A DNA stretch of 33,389 nucleotides from Pseudomonadota bacterium (GCA_018819925.1 JAHJPG010000079.1:1-33389), one strand, 5' to 3'. Positions 17,361 through 24,810 are shown, counted from the stretch's first letter. Made by a program: numbers and translations. Notes: generated from the letters alone by a model not told the origin.

Positions 17361-17684
17361 CCTCCTTTCTTAAATTGTTCGGCCGCGCCAGCCACCGCCA
17401 TGCCGTGTTGCTGGCTACGCTCGGGCCTCGACCTAACCCTACCTGCGGCCCTCGCTTGCCTCAGCGCGCCGCTGGAAGCAAAGCGCGTCGAGCAACAGGT
17501 TGCCTTTACTGAACTCGGCTGCTCCCGGTGAAACTTTTTTGGGAACCCAAGCCTTGGGCCGCCTTGTCTGCCGGCGGCTGGCTGTGCCGTTGGCTTGCCG
17601 CGCCGGGCCGGGTGCAAATTATTTCCCGACAGGGCCAACGCATTTTTCATTGCGACGCCGCCCGGCCTTCATGAAGCACACGGG
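17361..17684. other. 324-nt intergenic region upstream of pdxJ, with decayed repeats
   Basis: No gene is supported; open frames here lack ribosome-binding sites and homologous-looking motifs. About 17383-17613 is bracketed by imperfect inverted ends: GGCCGCGCCAGCCACC on the left and, reverse-complemented, GGCGCGGCAAGCCAACGG on the right. Inside is a decayed relative of the 11.06-kb palindrome (GCAGGTAG core on the minus strand). The CAGCC(G/A)CCGGCAGACAA unit near the right end recurs at about 21688-21704. This looks like a degenerate miniature repeat element. Confidence 0.35.
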
Positions 17685-18119
17685 CTAGGCGCTGGCCGTA
17701 AGCAGCTCCTCGGTTTTTTCTTCCATGAGGCGGGCGGGCTCGCCGCCCTGCTCGTGCTCATATCCCAATATATGCAATATGCCGTGAATTATCAGGCGCA
17801 TCAAGTGCTCGTCCGGGTCCAGGCCATGCTCGGCCGCCTCCCGGGCGGCCGTATCGGCGCTCACCACCACGTCGCCCAACAGCTCCGGGTTGATTCCCTC
17901 CGCCCCGCCTTCGCTCTGGGCAAAGGAGATGACGTTGGTGGGGCCCTGGCGCCCCAGCCACTGCTGGTTGATCTGGGCGATCTCGTCATCGCCGCAAATC
18001 ACCAGGGACAACTCGGCCTCGGGGGGCTGGCCGGTCAGCTCCAGCACCCGGGCCACCCGCTCCACCAGCCCCGGGGGCAGCTCGCCGCCGGTCCAGCTTT
18101 GGTCCAATAGTACGCTCAT
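17685..18119 (-). CDS. ybeY: Endoribonuclease YbeY
   Basis: Metal-dependent single-strand endoribonuclease involved in 16S rRNA 3'-end maturation and ribosome quality control. The 144-residue protein carries the zinc-binding signature IIHGILHILGYEHEQGG (three His of HGxLHxxGYxH) near residues 112-126, and the upstream LVICGDDEIAQINQQWLG and TNVISFAQSEG regions typical of the family. The start overlaps the phoH stop by four bases. The phoH-ybeY pair is conserved across bacteria. A weak C-terminal helix EEKTEELLTASA ends the protein. Confidence 0.95.
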   Translation of the reverse strand: MSVLLDQSWTGGELPPGLVERVARVLELTGQPPEAELSLVICGDDEIAQINQQWLGRQGPTNVISFAQSEGGAEGINPELLGDVVVSADTAAREAAEHGLDPDEHLMRLIIHGILHILGYEHEQGGEPARLMEEKTEELLTASA

Positions 18120-19084
18120 GCCCCTCCGTTGCCCGCGTGGTCGTAGGCCTTTATGATCTGGCGCACCAGGTGGTGGCGCACCACGTCGCGCTCATCAAAG
18201 TTAACAAAGACGATGCCCTCTATACCCTGGAGTATCTGGCGGGCCCGCACCAGGCCGCTCATCACCCCGCCGGGCAGATCCACCTGGGTCACGTCGCCGG
18301 TTATCACCGCCTTGGAGTCGAAGCCCAGGCGGGTGAGGAACATCTTCATCTGCTCGCTGGTGGAGTTCTGGGCCTCGTCCAGGATCACGAAGGCGCTGTT
18401 CAAAGTGCGCCCGCGCATGAAGGCCAGGGGGGCCACCTCGATAACCCCCTTGGACATGAGCCGGCCCGCCTTGTCAAAGTCGATCATGTCGTGCAGGGCG
18501 TCGTACAGGGGCCGCAGATAGGGGTTGACCTTCTCGGCCAGGTCGCCGGGCAAAAAGCCCAACTTCTCCCCGGCCTCCACCGCCGGCCGCGCCAGGACGA
18601 TGCGGTCCACATCGCCCTTGAGCAGGCTGTCCACGGCCATGGCCATGGCCAGATAGGTCTTGCCGGTGCCCGCCGGCCCGATGCCGAAAACTATGTCATG
18701 GGCCCGGATGGCCTCCAGGTATTGCTTCTGGTTTATGGTCTTGGGGCTGATGATCCGGTTTTTGCCGGTGAGGTAGACCTGATCCAGAAAAATGTCCTTG
18801 AGCTGGGCCGTGGGGTCGGCGCTCAGGATGCGGTAGGCGAACTCCACATCCATCTCGTACACCGGGTAGCCCTGTTGGATCAAGGAGTAAAGCTGCCTGA
18901 GGGCCAGGGCGGCCAGCTCCATGGCCTCGGGCTCGCCGCTCAAGGTTATCTCTCCGCCCCGGGCCCGGGCCTTCACCCCCGCCGCCGCCGCCAGCAGGCG
19001 TAGGTGGGCGTCCCGGGCCCCCAGCAGGGTGCGCAGGGCCTCGTGGTCGGAAAAACTCAGGCGCGTCTCTGGGCTTTGGCTCAT
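18116..19084 (-). CDS. phoH: PhoH-family ATPase
   Basis: A cytoplasmic ATPase/possible RNA helicase of the PhoH-like (YbeZ) type, usually paired with YbeY. The 322-residue protein has an N-terminal KH-like portion (about 1-100) and the ATPase with Walker [19 protein letters not shown]. It continues with [21 protein letters not shown], the Walker-B-like [12 protein letters not shown], and [21 protein letters not shown]. The ATG at 19084 is preceded by AGGGGG and lies 7 nt beyond the yjbQ stop; a GTG at 19099 is an alternative. Coupling to ybeY by a four-base overlap supports joint action in RNA metabolism. Confidence 0.94.
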   Translation of the reverse strand: MSQSPETRLSFSDHEALRTLLGARDAHLRLLAAAAGVKARARGGEITLSGEPEAMELAALALRQLYSLIQQGYPVYEMDVEFAYRILSADPTAQLKDIFLDQVYLTGKNRIISPKTINQKQYLEAIRAHDIVFGIGPAGTGKTYLAMAMAVDSLLKGDVDRIVLARPAVEAGEKLGFLPGDLAEKVNPYLRPLYDALHDMIDFDKAGRLMSKGVIEVAPLAFMRGRTLNSAFVILDEAQNSTSEQMKMFLTRLGFDSKAVITGDVTQVDLPGGVMSGLVRARQILQGIEGIVFVNFDERDVVRHHLVRQIIKAYDHAGNGGA

Positions 19085-19091
19085 GATCCCC

Positions 19092-19511
19092 CTATTCACC
19101 TTGCACGGTGACGACCACCCGCCGTTTGCGGGGCCGGTTGTCGAAATCCAACACCACGATTTGTTGCCAGGCGCCCAGAATCAGGCGGCCCTCGGCCAGG
19201 GGCGCCCCCAGGGACGGCCCCAGCAGGGCGGAGCGCAAGTGGCTGTAGCCGTTGCCGTCGCCCCAGCGCTGGTTGTGGGCATACTCGCCCCCGGCCGGGG
19301 CGAGGGCCTCCAACAGACGCCCCAGGTCGCTCAAGGCCCCGGGCTCGTACTCGATGGTGGTCACCGCCGCGGTGGAGCCGGGGGTGAACACCAGCACGCC
19401 GCCCTCGCGGATGCCGCTGGCCGCAACGGCCTCGTTCACCTGGCCGGTGACATCGTGTATATCCGTGCCCGCCGTGCCGGCGAGTTCCAGAATCTGACGA
19501 TAAACAGCCAT
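19092..19511 (-). CDS. yjbQ: YjbQ / UPF0047 family protein
   Basis: A 139-residue member of the YjbQ (UPF0047) family, annotated elsewhere as secondary thiamine-phosphate synthase; its physiological role remains poorly defined. Motifs seen: GVLVFTPGSTAAVTTIEYEPG, the HNQRWGDGNGYSHLRSALLGPS block whose His and Asp residues form the conserved pocket, and GAWQQIVVLDFDNRPRKRRVVV at the C-terminus. There are two adjacent ATGs (19514, 19511); the second has better spacing from GGAG. It heads the yjbQ-phoH-ybeY string. Confidence 0.9.
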   Translation of the reverse strand: MAVYRQILELAGTAGTDIHDVTGQVNEAVAASGIREGGVLVFTPGSTAAVTTIEYEPGALSDLGRLLEALAPAGGEYAHNQRWGDGNGYSHLRSALLGPSLGAPLAEGRLILGAWQQIVVLDFDNRPRKRRVVVTVQGE

Positions 19512-19684
19512 CATGTCTCCAAATCAACTTTTACCACGGGCCCACCCGCCCTAGCAACAAGCCCCAGCCGGGGCCCGCCAGAGAAGCCACAACACAACCT
19601 TCTGTTATTATTAGCCTATCAAGGCACGGCTTTTCTCGGTTATATTGACTTTTTAATCCGGGCCGTGCTATTAGTGGGAGCATT

Positions 19685-20236
19685 ATGCAGCAGTCGTTAA
19701 ATTTACTGGACCTGGGTCTTTTGATCATCATGGTCTTTTTTCTAGTCAAGGCCCTGATGCGCGGTTTTGTGCGCGAGGTCATCGGCCTGGTGGGCGCGGT
19801 GGCTGCGGTGGTGGCCAGCGCCATGTTCTACCAAAACCTGGGGGGCCTGTTGCAGAGCCTCAGCGGGGTGCAGGCCTCCTGGTGGCCGGCGGTGGCCTTC
19901 GCCATCATCCTGCTGGTGGTATTCGCCATATTCCTTTATATAGGCAGCCTGCTGCAGCGCCTGATAATGTCCGGCCCCCTGTCGGGCCTGGACCGCCTTT
20001 TGGGCGCTGGGGTGGGCCTGCTCAAGGGCCTGTTGATCTCCTACCTGCTAATCAACCTGCTATTGTTGGTCAACCCCTTTGGAACCATGGCCCCCCTGCG
20101 CCAATCCATGGTGGCCCCCTATGTGGTTGGGGCGGGCAACTTCATCAAGGACCTGATTCCAGACAACCTCCTGGGGCAGCTTCAGGAAAAGGCCGGGTTG
20201 GTCAAACCCGAGCCCAAGAAAAAAACCCGGCCATGA
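19685..20236 (+). CDS. cvpA: CvpA family membrane protein
   Basis: A 183-residue inner-membrane protein of the CvpA family (named for colicin V production; the cellular role is related to envelope integrity). Four hydrophobic segments are visible: about 9-27 (LGLLIIMVFFLV), 33-50 (VIGLVGAVAAVVASAMF), 64-90 (WWPAVAFAIILLVVFAIFLYIGSLL) and 105-130 (LGAGVGLLKGLLISYLLINLLLL). The LVKALMRGFVREVIGLVG start is a family hallmark. The C-terminal tail is basic and Pro/Lys-rich. GGGAG precedes the ATG. Upstream, TTGACT (about 19647) and a CTATTA box at 17 nt could form a promoter, but the -10 lies very close to the start codon. mazG overlaps by four bases. Confidence 0.88.
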   Translation: MQQSLNLLDLGLLIIMVFFLVKALMRGFVREVIGLVGAVAAVVASAMFYQNLGGLLQSLSGVQASWWPAVAFAIILLVVFAIFLYIGSLLQRLIMSGPLSGLDRLLGAGVGLLKGLLISYLLINLLLLVNPFGTMAPLRQSMVAPYVVGAGNFIKDLIPDNLLGQLQEKAGLVKPEPKKKTRP

Positions 20237-21045
20237 GCCAAAAACCAGGCGGCGAGGGACTGGGCCGGGCCCTGGAGGCCCTGGCCGAGTTGGCGGCGCG
20301 CTTGCGGGCCCCGGACGGCTGCCCCTGGGACCGGGAGCAGACCCCGGCCAGCGCGGCGGCCTATCTATTGGAAGAGGCCTACGAGGCCACCGAGGCCATC
20401 GAATCCGGCTCGCCCGAGGATGTGCGCGGCGAGTTGGGGGACCTGCTGTTCCAGGTGGTGTTCCAGGCCCAGCTCCATGCCGAGGCTGGCCAATTCGACC
20501 TGGCTCAGGTGATCGACGAGGTGCGGGTCAAGATGGTGCGCCGTCACCCCCATGTGTTCGGCGAGGACAAGGCCAGGGACTCCGCCGAAGTAAAGCAACG
20601 CTGGAGCCAGATAAAGCGCCAGGAGCGGGAAGGCAGCGCCCTGGGGCTGCTGGACAGCGTGCCCAAGGGCGCTCCGGCGCTGATCCGAGCCCAACGCCTG
20701 GGCGCCCGGGCGGCCAAGGCCGGCTTTGACTGGCAAGACCCAGCGGGAGTGTGGGAGAAAATCGCCGAGGAAACCGCCGAGTTGGCCGCCGCCACCGATC
20801 CGGAAGAAGAAGCCCGGGAGCTGGGCGACGTGCTTTTCTCCTGGGCCCAGTGGGCCCGCCACCAGGGCCTGGGAGCCGAGGCCGCCCTCAGGGAGGCCAA
20901 CCGGCGCTTCACCCGCCGTTTTGAAACCATGGAGGCGCTGGCCGCCCGCCAGGGAATCGGCCTGGATGAGATGGAGGCCCAGCAGAGGGAGGAGCTTTGG
21001 GCCGTGGCCAAGGCCCGGGAGGCCTCCCAGGGGCAAAAAGCTTAA
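20233..21045 (+). CDS. mazG: Nucleoside triphosphate pyrophosphohydrolase MazG
   Basis: House-cleaning enzyme that hydrolyses NTPs to NMP and pyrophosphate. The 270-residue protein has two MazG all-alpha domains. The first (about 10-125) has CPWDREQTPASAAAYLLEEAYEATEAI and GELGDLLFQVVF (EExxE/ExxD metal sites), then RRHPHVFGE. The second (about 150-260) has GFDWQDPAGVWEKIAEETAELA and ELGDVLFSWAQWAR. The start ATG lies in an ATGA overlap with cvpA, so a longer upstream open frame on the same reading frame is not used. Linked expression with cvpA is likely. Confidence 0.95.
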   Translation: MSQKPGGEGLGRALEALAELAARLRAPDGCPWDREQTPASAAAYLLEEAYEATEAIESGSPEDVRGELGDLLFQVVFQAQLHAEAGQFDLAQVIDEVRVKMVRRHPHVFGEDKARDSAEVKQRWSQIKRQEREGSALGLLDSVPKGAPALIRAQRLGARAAKAGFDWQDPAGVWEKIAEETAELAAATDPEEEARELGDVLFSWAQWARHQGLGAEAALREANRRFTRRFETMEALAARQGIGLDEMEAQQREELWAVAKAREASQGQKA

Positions 21046-21097
21046 AGGCGGCATGATTTATCAAGGGCTTAGGTGTGGGGATCCAAGGGAAAACCCC

Positions 21098-21127
21098 TTG
21101 ACAACCCCCCTGACCTTGTCCTATATA
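21098..21127 (+). promoter_or_regulatory. Cytochrome c promoter
   Basis: TTGACA (21098-21103) and TATATA (21122-21127) are separated by 18 nt, giving a strong sigma70-type promoter about 65 nt upstream of the cytochrome ATG. The bases after TTGACA are a C-tract followed by CTGAC, like the metK and OM-barrel upstream regions. Confidence 0.7.
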
Positions 21128-21192
21128 TTGCCCAACAAGTGAAGTTTTTCGCTTTTGACAAAGCTCGTAGCAACCGGGGAGGAAACAGGGAC

Positions 21193-21603
21193 ATGAAGAA
21201 GTGTAGCATCGCCGTATTGGTGGCGCTGGCTTTTGCCGTGGCCGCGCTCATGGGCACGGCAGCCATTGCCCAGGACACCAAGTCGGGCAAGGTAGCCGAC
21301 AGCTTCAAGATCAAGGACCCAGCCTTTAAGAAGTACACCAAGAGCGCGGTGGAGTTCACCCACAAGAAGCACTCGGTGGACCACAAGCTGGCCTGCACCG
21401 AGTGCCACCACGTGCTTAAGGACGGCAAGAACGTTTTCAAGGATGGCGACAAGGTCCAGAAGTGCTCGGCTTGCCACACCAGCCCCGTAAAGAACCAGGG
21501 CAAGCTGCTCAGCGCGAAAAACGCCTTCCACAAGAACTGCAAGGACTGCCACAAGGCGGCCAAGAAGGGCCCCGCCAAGTGCAACGAGTGCCACCCCAAG
21601 TAG
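21193..21603 (+). CDS. Periplasmic tetraheme cytochrome c3 family protein
   Basis: A class III multiheme cytochrome, the periplasmic electron carrier linking hydrogenases or formate dehydrogenases to transmembrane complexes in sulfate reducers. The 136-residue precursor has a Sec signal peptide (MKKCSIAVLVALAFAVAALM, cleavage after AIA). The mature part carries four c-type heme sites: CTECHH, CSACH, CKDCH and CNECH. Extra histidines (FTHKKHSVDH, AFHKNC) can supply the distal ligands of bis-His hemes. All four sites are CXXCH, unlike Desulfovibrio type I c3, which has two CX4CH sites. GGGGAGGAAA precedes the ATG, the promoter is strong, and a terminator follows, so it is a single-gene unit. 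Confidence 0.92.
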   Translation: MKKCSIAVLVALAFAVAALMGTAAIAQDTKSGKVADSFKIKDPAFKKYTKSAVEFTHKKHSVDHKLACTECHHVLKDGKNVFKDGDKVQKCSACHTSPVKNQGKLLSAKNAFHKNCKDCHKAAKKGPAKCNECHPK

Positions 21604-21639
21604 GCAGCGTTCACTAGCCGCGATTTTAGAGAGGGTAAG

Positions 21640-21670
21640 AAGGGCCGGCCCAATGGGCCGGCCCTTTTTT
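21640..21670 (+). terminator. Intrinsic terminator of the cytochrome gene
   Basis: A 12-bp stem (21640-21651 with 21655-21666, core GGGCCGGCCC) closes on a 3-nt loop and runs into six T residues (21665-21670). It is about 35 nt past the cytochrome stop. Confidence 0.9.
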
Positions 21671-21798
21671 GTGCCCTCGGCTGCGCCAGCCACCGGCAGA
21701 CAAAGCAGCCGGCGAGCACCGGCCGCGGGCGGAGCCCGAACTACGCCGAGGCGCGGCCGGCAACGCGGTATGCCGTTGGCTGAGGGCGCCTGGGGCGC

Positions 21799-21836
21799 AA
21801 AAAGGCCGCGCCCCGGCCAAAGGGCCGGGGCGCGGC
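21799..21836 (-). terminator. Intrinsic terminator of the ferredoxin gene
   Basis: GCCGCGCCCCGGCC (21805-21818) pairs perfectly with 21823-21836 around a 4-nt loop. On the minus strand it is followed by five T residues (21803-21799). It lies 26 nt after the ferredoxin stop and faces the cytochrome terminator. The ~130 nt between the two terminators hold only repeat-like sequence. Confidence 0.9.
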
Positions 21837-21862
21837 ATAATGATTCAGCTAGCGATGGGCGC

Positions 21863-22048
21863 CTAGACCTCGGTCACGGTAATGGCGTCCTGCTCGCACA
21901 CTTCGATGCAGCTCTCGCAGCCCAGGCACTCCTCGGCGTTAACCGGCACGGCCTTGCCGTCTTGCATCTCATACACGTCTACCGGGCAGACCTCCACGCA
22001 TTCCTCGTCGCCGATGCACTTTTCAGCATCAACCACCACCTCGAACAT
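21863..22048 (-). CDS. Two-cluster ferredoxin with Asp14 in the first cluster motif
   Basis: A 61-residue cytoplasmic bacterial-type ferredoxin with two iron-sulfur motifs. The first reads CIGDEECVEVCP: Cys11, Asp14 in the place of the second cysteine, Cys17 and Cys21. The second is CLGCESCIEVC (Cys41, 44, 47, 51), complete. An Asp at exactly this position is known from Pyrococcus furiosus ferredoxin and Desulfovibrio africanus ferredoxin III, where it gives a cluster that interconverts between 3Fe and 4Fe forms. The ATG has AGGAGG at good spacing; an upstream in-frame ATG at 22069 is less likely. It has its own terminator and appears monocistronic. Confidence 0.93.
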   Translation of the reverse strand: MFEVVVDAEKCIGDEECVEVCPVDVYEMQDGKAVPVNAEECLGCESCIEVCEQDAITVTEV

Positions 22049-22274
22049 AATGTCCTCCTTGATTGGCAAAGTTGCTCGGGGCGAACCCGAAATCTCTCTA
22101 AACTATGATGCTTCCGCCCCCTTGAGGACGGTATCGTAGCCTTTACCCAACCGCCCGTGGTCCGCTTTGCGCGGGGCCGCGCCAGCCGCCCGAAAGCCGC
22201 CGGGGGTGAAAATTACATCTTGTCAATAACGGTCCGAAGCCGTTTGGTCAAGTGAATAATTTCTATTTGTTCGC

Positions 22275-22931
22275 CTACCGGCCCTGGGCAGGCAGGCCCA
22301 ACTGCTCGGCCAGCCGGGGATGCACCCCGTAGCCAAGCTCCCGCGCCCGCACCGCGTGGAAACGGGCCTGCTCATCCTCGCCCTTTTCGTGCAGGATCAC
22401 CGCCAGGTTATTATGGGCCATGGCGAAATTGCCGTTGACCTCAAGGGCCTGGCGGGCTGCCTGCTCGGCCTTTTCCATCTCTCCGGTGCGCAGGAAAATG
22501 GTGCTCAAGTTGGTCAGGGCGTCGGGCATGTTGGGCGCGGCGTTCAGGGCCTCCTTAAGATGATATGCCGCCTCTTCCAGGCGGTCCATCTGCAGGTAGG
22601 CCACGCCCAGGTTGGCCCGCACCATGGGGATGTCCCAAACCTTCAGGGCGTTACTAAGCACCCTCAGGGCATCTTCCGGCTGGCCCTTGCCCAGATAGAT
22701 GGCCGCCACGTTTATCATGCTCTCCAGGTGCTTGGGCGACTCGGCCATGACCTGAAGGAACTGGGTGAGGGCTTCATCGACATCACCCTGCTGCATCAAG
22801 GCCACTCCCAGGTTGTAGCGCACGTGCCAAGCCTTGGGTTCGGCCTCCAAATACTGGGTCAGCCGGTCCACCAGGCCCTCCCGCAGAAACTCGTCCTCGG
22901 GAATGCCGCTGGGATCTTCTATCTTGTTCAT
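22275..22931 (-). CDS. Tetratricopeptide repeat protein
   Basis: A 218-residue protein made almost entirely of TPR units, an alpha-helical protein-binding scaffold. Repeats with the canonical W/L-G-Y/F-A-P spacing can be seen at about 32-65 (AWHVRYNLGVALMQQGDVDEAL), 66-100 (INVAAIYLGKGQPEDAL), 100-133 (VRANLGVAYLQMDRLEEAA), 134-167 (ALTNLSTIFLRTGEMEKAE) and 168-200 (AHNNLAVILHEKGEDEQA). There is no signal peptide or membrane segment, so it is probably cytoplasmic. It is downstream of dsrD on the same strand but separated by an intrinsic terminator. A role with sulfite reduction is only suggested by location; the binding partner is unknown. Confidence 0.88.
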   Translation of the reverse strand: MNKIEDPSGIPEDEFLREGLVDRLTQYLEAEPKAWHVRYNLGVALMQQGDVDEALTQFLQVMAESPKHLESMINVAAIYLGKGQPEDALRVLSNALKVWDIPMVRANLGVAYLQMDRLEEAAYHLKEALNAAPNMPDALTNLSTIFLRTGEMEKAEQAARQALEVNGNFAMAHNNLAVILHEKGEDEQARFHAVRARELGYGVHPRLAEQLGLPAQGR

Positions 22932-23017
22932 GGGTACTTAGCCTTCAGGGGCCTGGCCCCTAAAAAACAAACCCCCGCCAGGGAGCGAACCTGCCGGCCC
23001 GGTCGATGGCGGAGGAG

Positions 23018-23038
23018 AAAAATAGGCCCCAAGGGGCC
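23018..23038 (-). terminator. Intrinsic terminator after dsrD
   Basis: GGCCCC (23025-23030) pairs with GGGGCC (23033-23038). On the minus strand the short stem is followed by TATTTTT. It lies 15 nt after the dsrD stop and separates dsrD from the TPR gene. The stem is short, so read-through is possible. Confidence 0.6.
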
Positions 23039-23053
23039 AACGATGGCGCCGGT

Positions 23054-23293
23054 TTAGTCCTCGCCCTCGGCGTGCTTGCCGCCGGGCAGGGCGAAGTAGG
23101 TGGTGGAGCCGCTGGACCAGTACTGCAGGCTCTGGTCCTGGATCATGGAGGTGGTCGCCTTCTTCAGGGGACGCTTTTCCACGCTCTCGTCCAACTTCTG
23201 GACCTCTTTGAGCAGGTCCTTCATCATCATGCGTTTCTGCTTCTTTTCCATGACCTTGATAACCAGGTCGCGGATTTCTTGTTCAGTGGCCAT
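23054..23293 (-). CDS. dsrD: Dissimilatory sulfite reductase subunit D
   Basis: DsrD is a small winged-helix protein of sulfate reducers that has been reported to activate the DsrAB sulfite reductase. The 79-residue protein has the length of the family. Its C-terminal half ends in YWSSGSTT, then ALPGGKHAEGED, which closely follows the strongly conserved end of Desulfovibrio DsrD (YWSSGSTT...GLKG...AEGED). The N-terminal half is lysine-rich and helical (KVMEKKQKRMMMKDLLKEV) and more divergent. The ATG has AGGAGG about 8 nt upstream. It normally follows dsrB directly; here it lies alone with its own promoter and terminator, just after a dsrN-like gene and about 8 kb from dsrB. Confidence 0.9.
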   Translation of the reverse strand: MATEQEIRDLVIKVMEKKQKRMMMKDLLKEVQKLDESVEKRPLKKATTSMIQDQSLQYWSSGSTTYFALPGGKHAEGED

Positions 23294-23339
23294 AACGTTA
23301 TTCCTCCTAGGGATTGGAGCTTTTTTCACAACACTGGAC

Positions 23340-23368
23340 ACCATAGCCAGCGATGGCCATGGTGTCAA
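23340..23368 (-). promoter_or_regulatory. dsrD promoter embedded in an inverted repeat
   Basis: On the minus strand TTGACA (23368-23363) and TATGGT (23345-23340) are 17 nt apart. The whole spacer and both boxes lie in a dyad with 13-nt arms, GACACCATGGCCA and TGGCTATGGTGTC (12 of 13 pair), around a 4-nt centre. The TGA of the upstream dsrN gene is contained in TTGACA. No T-run follows, so an operator fits better than a terminator. Confidence 0.65.
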
Positions 23369-24753
23369 GTTATTCTAATTTTTGCCGCCTCCACCAGCCC
23401 TGGAGCCCAACCCGGCGAGCCCAGGGCATGCACGTGGTGATAGGTGCCCAGCACCTGCTTCTCCACCACCCCCCCCCGGTCGCCCAGGAACCCCTTGCCC
23501 CTGAGTACCTGATATGCCAGACGTAACTCGGCCCCGGGAAGGGGCTGGGGCAGGGAATAATGGAACTCATGGGCCTTGAACTCATAACCCACCGGCCAAA
23601 ATGGGTTTTTCTCATCCACTCGGCACAGGGAGTAGCCATGGCCCTGGGGGCGGCGCTGCATGGCGAAATCCACCGGCAACACCCCGGCCATGTCCCAGGC
23701 CTGGCCGTCCACGATAAGATGCCGGCCCAAATACATCAACCCCCCGCACTCGGCGTAGATGGGCAGTCCATCCCCGGCGGCGGCGGCCAGGGATGCGCGG
23801 AAAGAGGCGTTGGCCGCCAGGGCCGGGGCGTGGGTTTCGGGAAAGCCCCCGCCCAGGTACAAGGCGTCCACCGGGGGTAGCTCCGGGTCGGCCAGGGCCG
23901 AGCAAAACACCAGCTCCGCCCCGAAGTTGGCCAGGGCCTCCAGGTTCTCGGGGTAGTAGAAGCCGAAGGCCGCGTCGCGCACCACCCCGATGCGGGGCCG
24001 GGGGCCCCTGGGCGGGCTGGGGGGCATGAGGCCCAGGGGCGCCTCGTCCTCGCTCCAGGCCGGGGCCTGGGCCATGATGGCCCGCACCCGCTCCAGGTCC
24101 ACGTGGGCCGCCACGCTGCGGGCCGCCTGGCGCAGGGCCTGGGCCACCCGGGCATGCTCCTGGGGGGGCACCAAGCCCATGTGCCGCTGGGGCATGTCCA
24201 ATTTCAGGCGGGGCACCGCCCCCAGCACCGGCAGGCCGGTGGCCGCCTCCACCGCCCGGCGCACCACCCTCTCCTGGCGGGAGGTGCCCACCGGGTTGAG
24301 GATGAAGCCGGCCAGGTTAAGCTCTGGATCGTAGCGCTGGCAACCCAGGGCCACCGCGGCCACGGTTCGGCTGGCCATGGTGCAGTCCAGGGCCACCACC
24401 ACCGGCGCGGCCAGAATCTTGGCCAATTCGGCGGTGGAGTAGGAGCCCTCGGCGTCCATGCCGTCGAACAGGCCCCGGTTGCCCTCGATCACCGCCGCCT
24501 GGAACTCTCCGGAATAATAGGCGAATGACCGGCGCACCTGATCCGGACCCATGAGGAAGGGGTCAAGGTTGCGGCAGGGGGCGCCGGCGGCCTCGGAAAG
24601 CCAGAAAGGGTCGATGTAGTCCGGCCCTTTCTTGAAGGGGGCCACGGCAAGGCCCAGGTCGGCCAGGGCCTGAATCAGGCCCAGGGTGAGGGTGGTCTTG
24701 CCGCTGCCGCCCCTGAGGGCGGCCACCACCATGCGGGGGGGAACCGGGGGCAT
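23365..24753 (-). CDS. dsrN: CbiA/DsrN-type tetrapyrrole amidase
   Basis: A glutamine-dependent a,c-diamide synthase. In the dsr context the known relative DsrN amidates siroheme, the cofactor of DsrAB; in cobamide pathways the same family (CbiA/CobB) acts on cobyrinic acid. The 462-residue protein has an N-terminal P-loop domain (VVAALRGGSGKTTLTLGLI near residue 9; FKKGPDYIDPFWLSEAAG; VIEGNRGLFDGMD). The C-terminal type I glutamine amidotransferase domain (from about 250) shows YLGGGFPETHA, the nucleophile Cys in PIYAECGGLMYLG, and a late His in AHEFHYS. dsrD follows directly. Substrate assignment to siroheme rests on this neighbourhood; a cobamide role cannot be excluded. Confidence 0.85.
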   Translation of the reverse strand: MPPVPPRMVVAALRGGSGKTTLTLGLIQALADLGLAVAPFKKGPDYIDPFWLSEAAGAPCRNLDPFLMGPDQVRRSFAYYSGEFQAAVIEGNRGLFDGMDAEGSYSTAELAKILAAPVVVALDCTMASRTVAAVALGCQRYDPELNLAGFILNPVGTSRQERVVRRAVEAATGLPVLGAVPRLKLDMPQRHMGLVPPQEHARVAQALRQAARSVAAHVDLERVRAIMAQAPAWSEDEAPLGLMPPSPPRGPRPRIGVVRDAAFGFYYPENLEALANFGAELVFCSALADPELPPVDALYLGGGFPETHAPALAANASFRASLAAAAGDGLPIYAECGGLMYLGRHLIVDGQAWDMAGVLPVDFAMQRRPQGHGYSLCRVDEKNPFWPVGYEFKAHEFHYSLPQPLPGAELRLAYQVLRGKGFLGDRGGVVEKQVLGTYHHVHALGSPGWAPGLVEAAKIRIT

Positions 24754-24810
24754 CTAGGCTACTCACCAGAAGAAGGACACAACGGGGTTTGTGCAAAACT
24801 TGGCTATGCA

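Noticed and set aside
17342-17650. Possible small gene upstream of pdxJ on the minus strand
   Set aside because: It overlaps pdxJ, has no ribosome-binding site, and its sequence is made of repeat-like DNA.
19647-19676. TTGACT-N17-CTATTA as the cvpA promoter
   Set aside because: The -10 would lie about 11 nt from the ATG and leave the ribosome-binding site largely outside the transcript; kept only as a remark.
22960-22975. Hairpin with adjacent A/T run near the TPR gene start as a terminator
   Set aside because: The A/T run lies on the wrong side for minus-strand transcripts; no plus-strand gene needs it.
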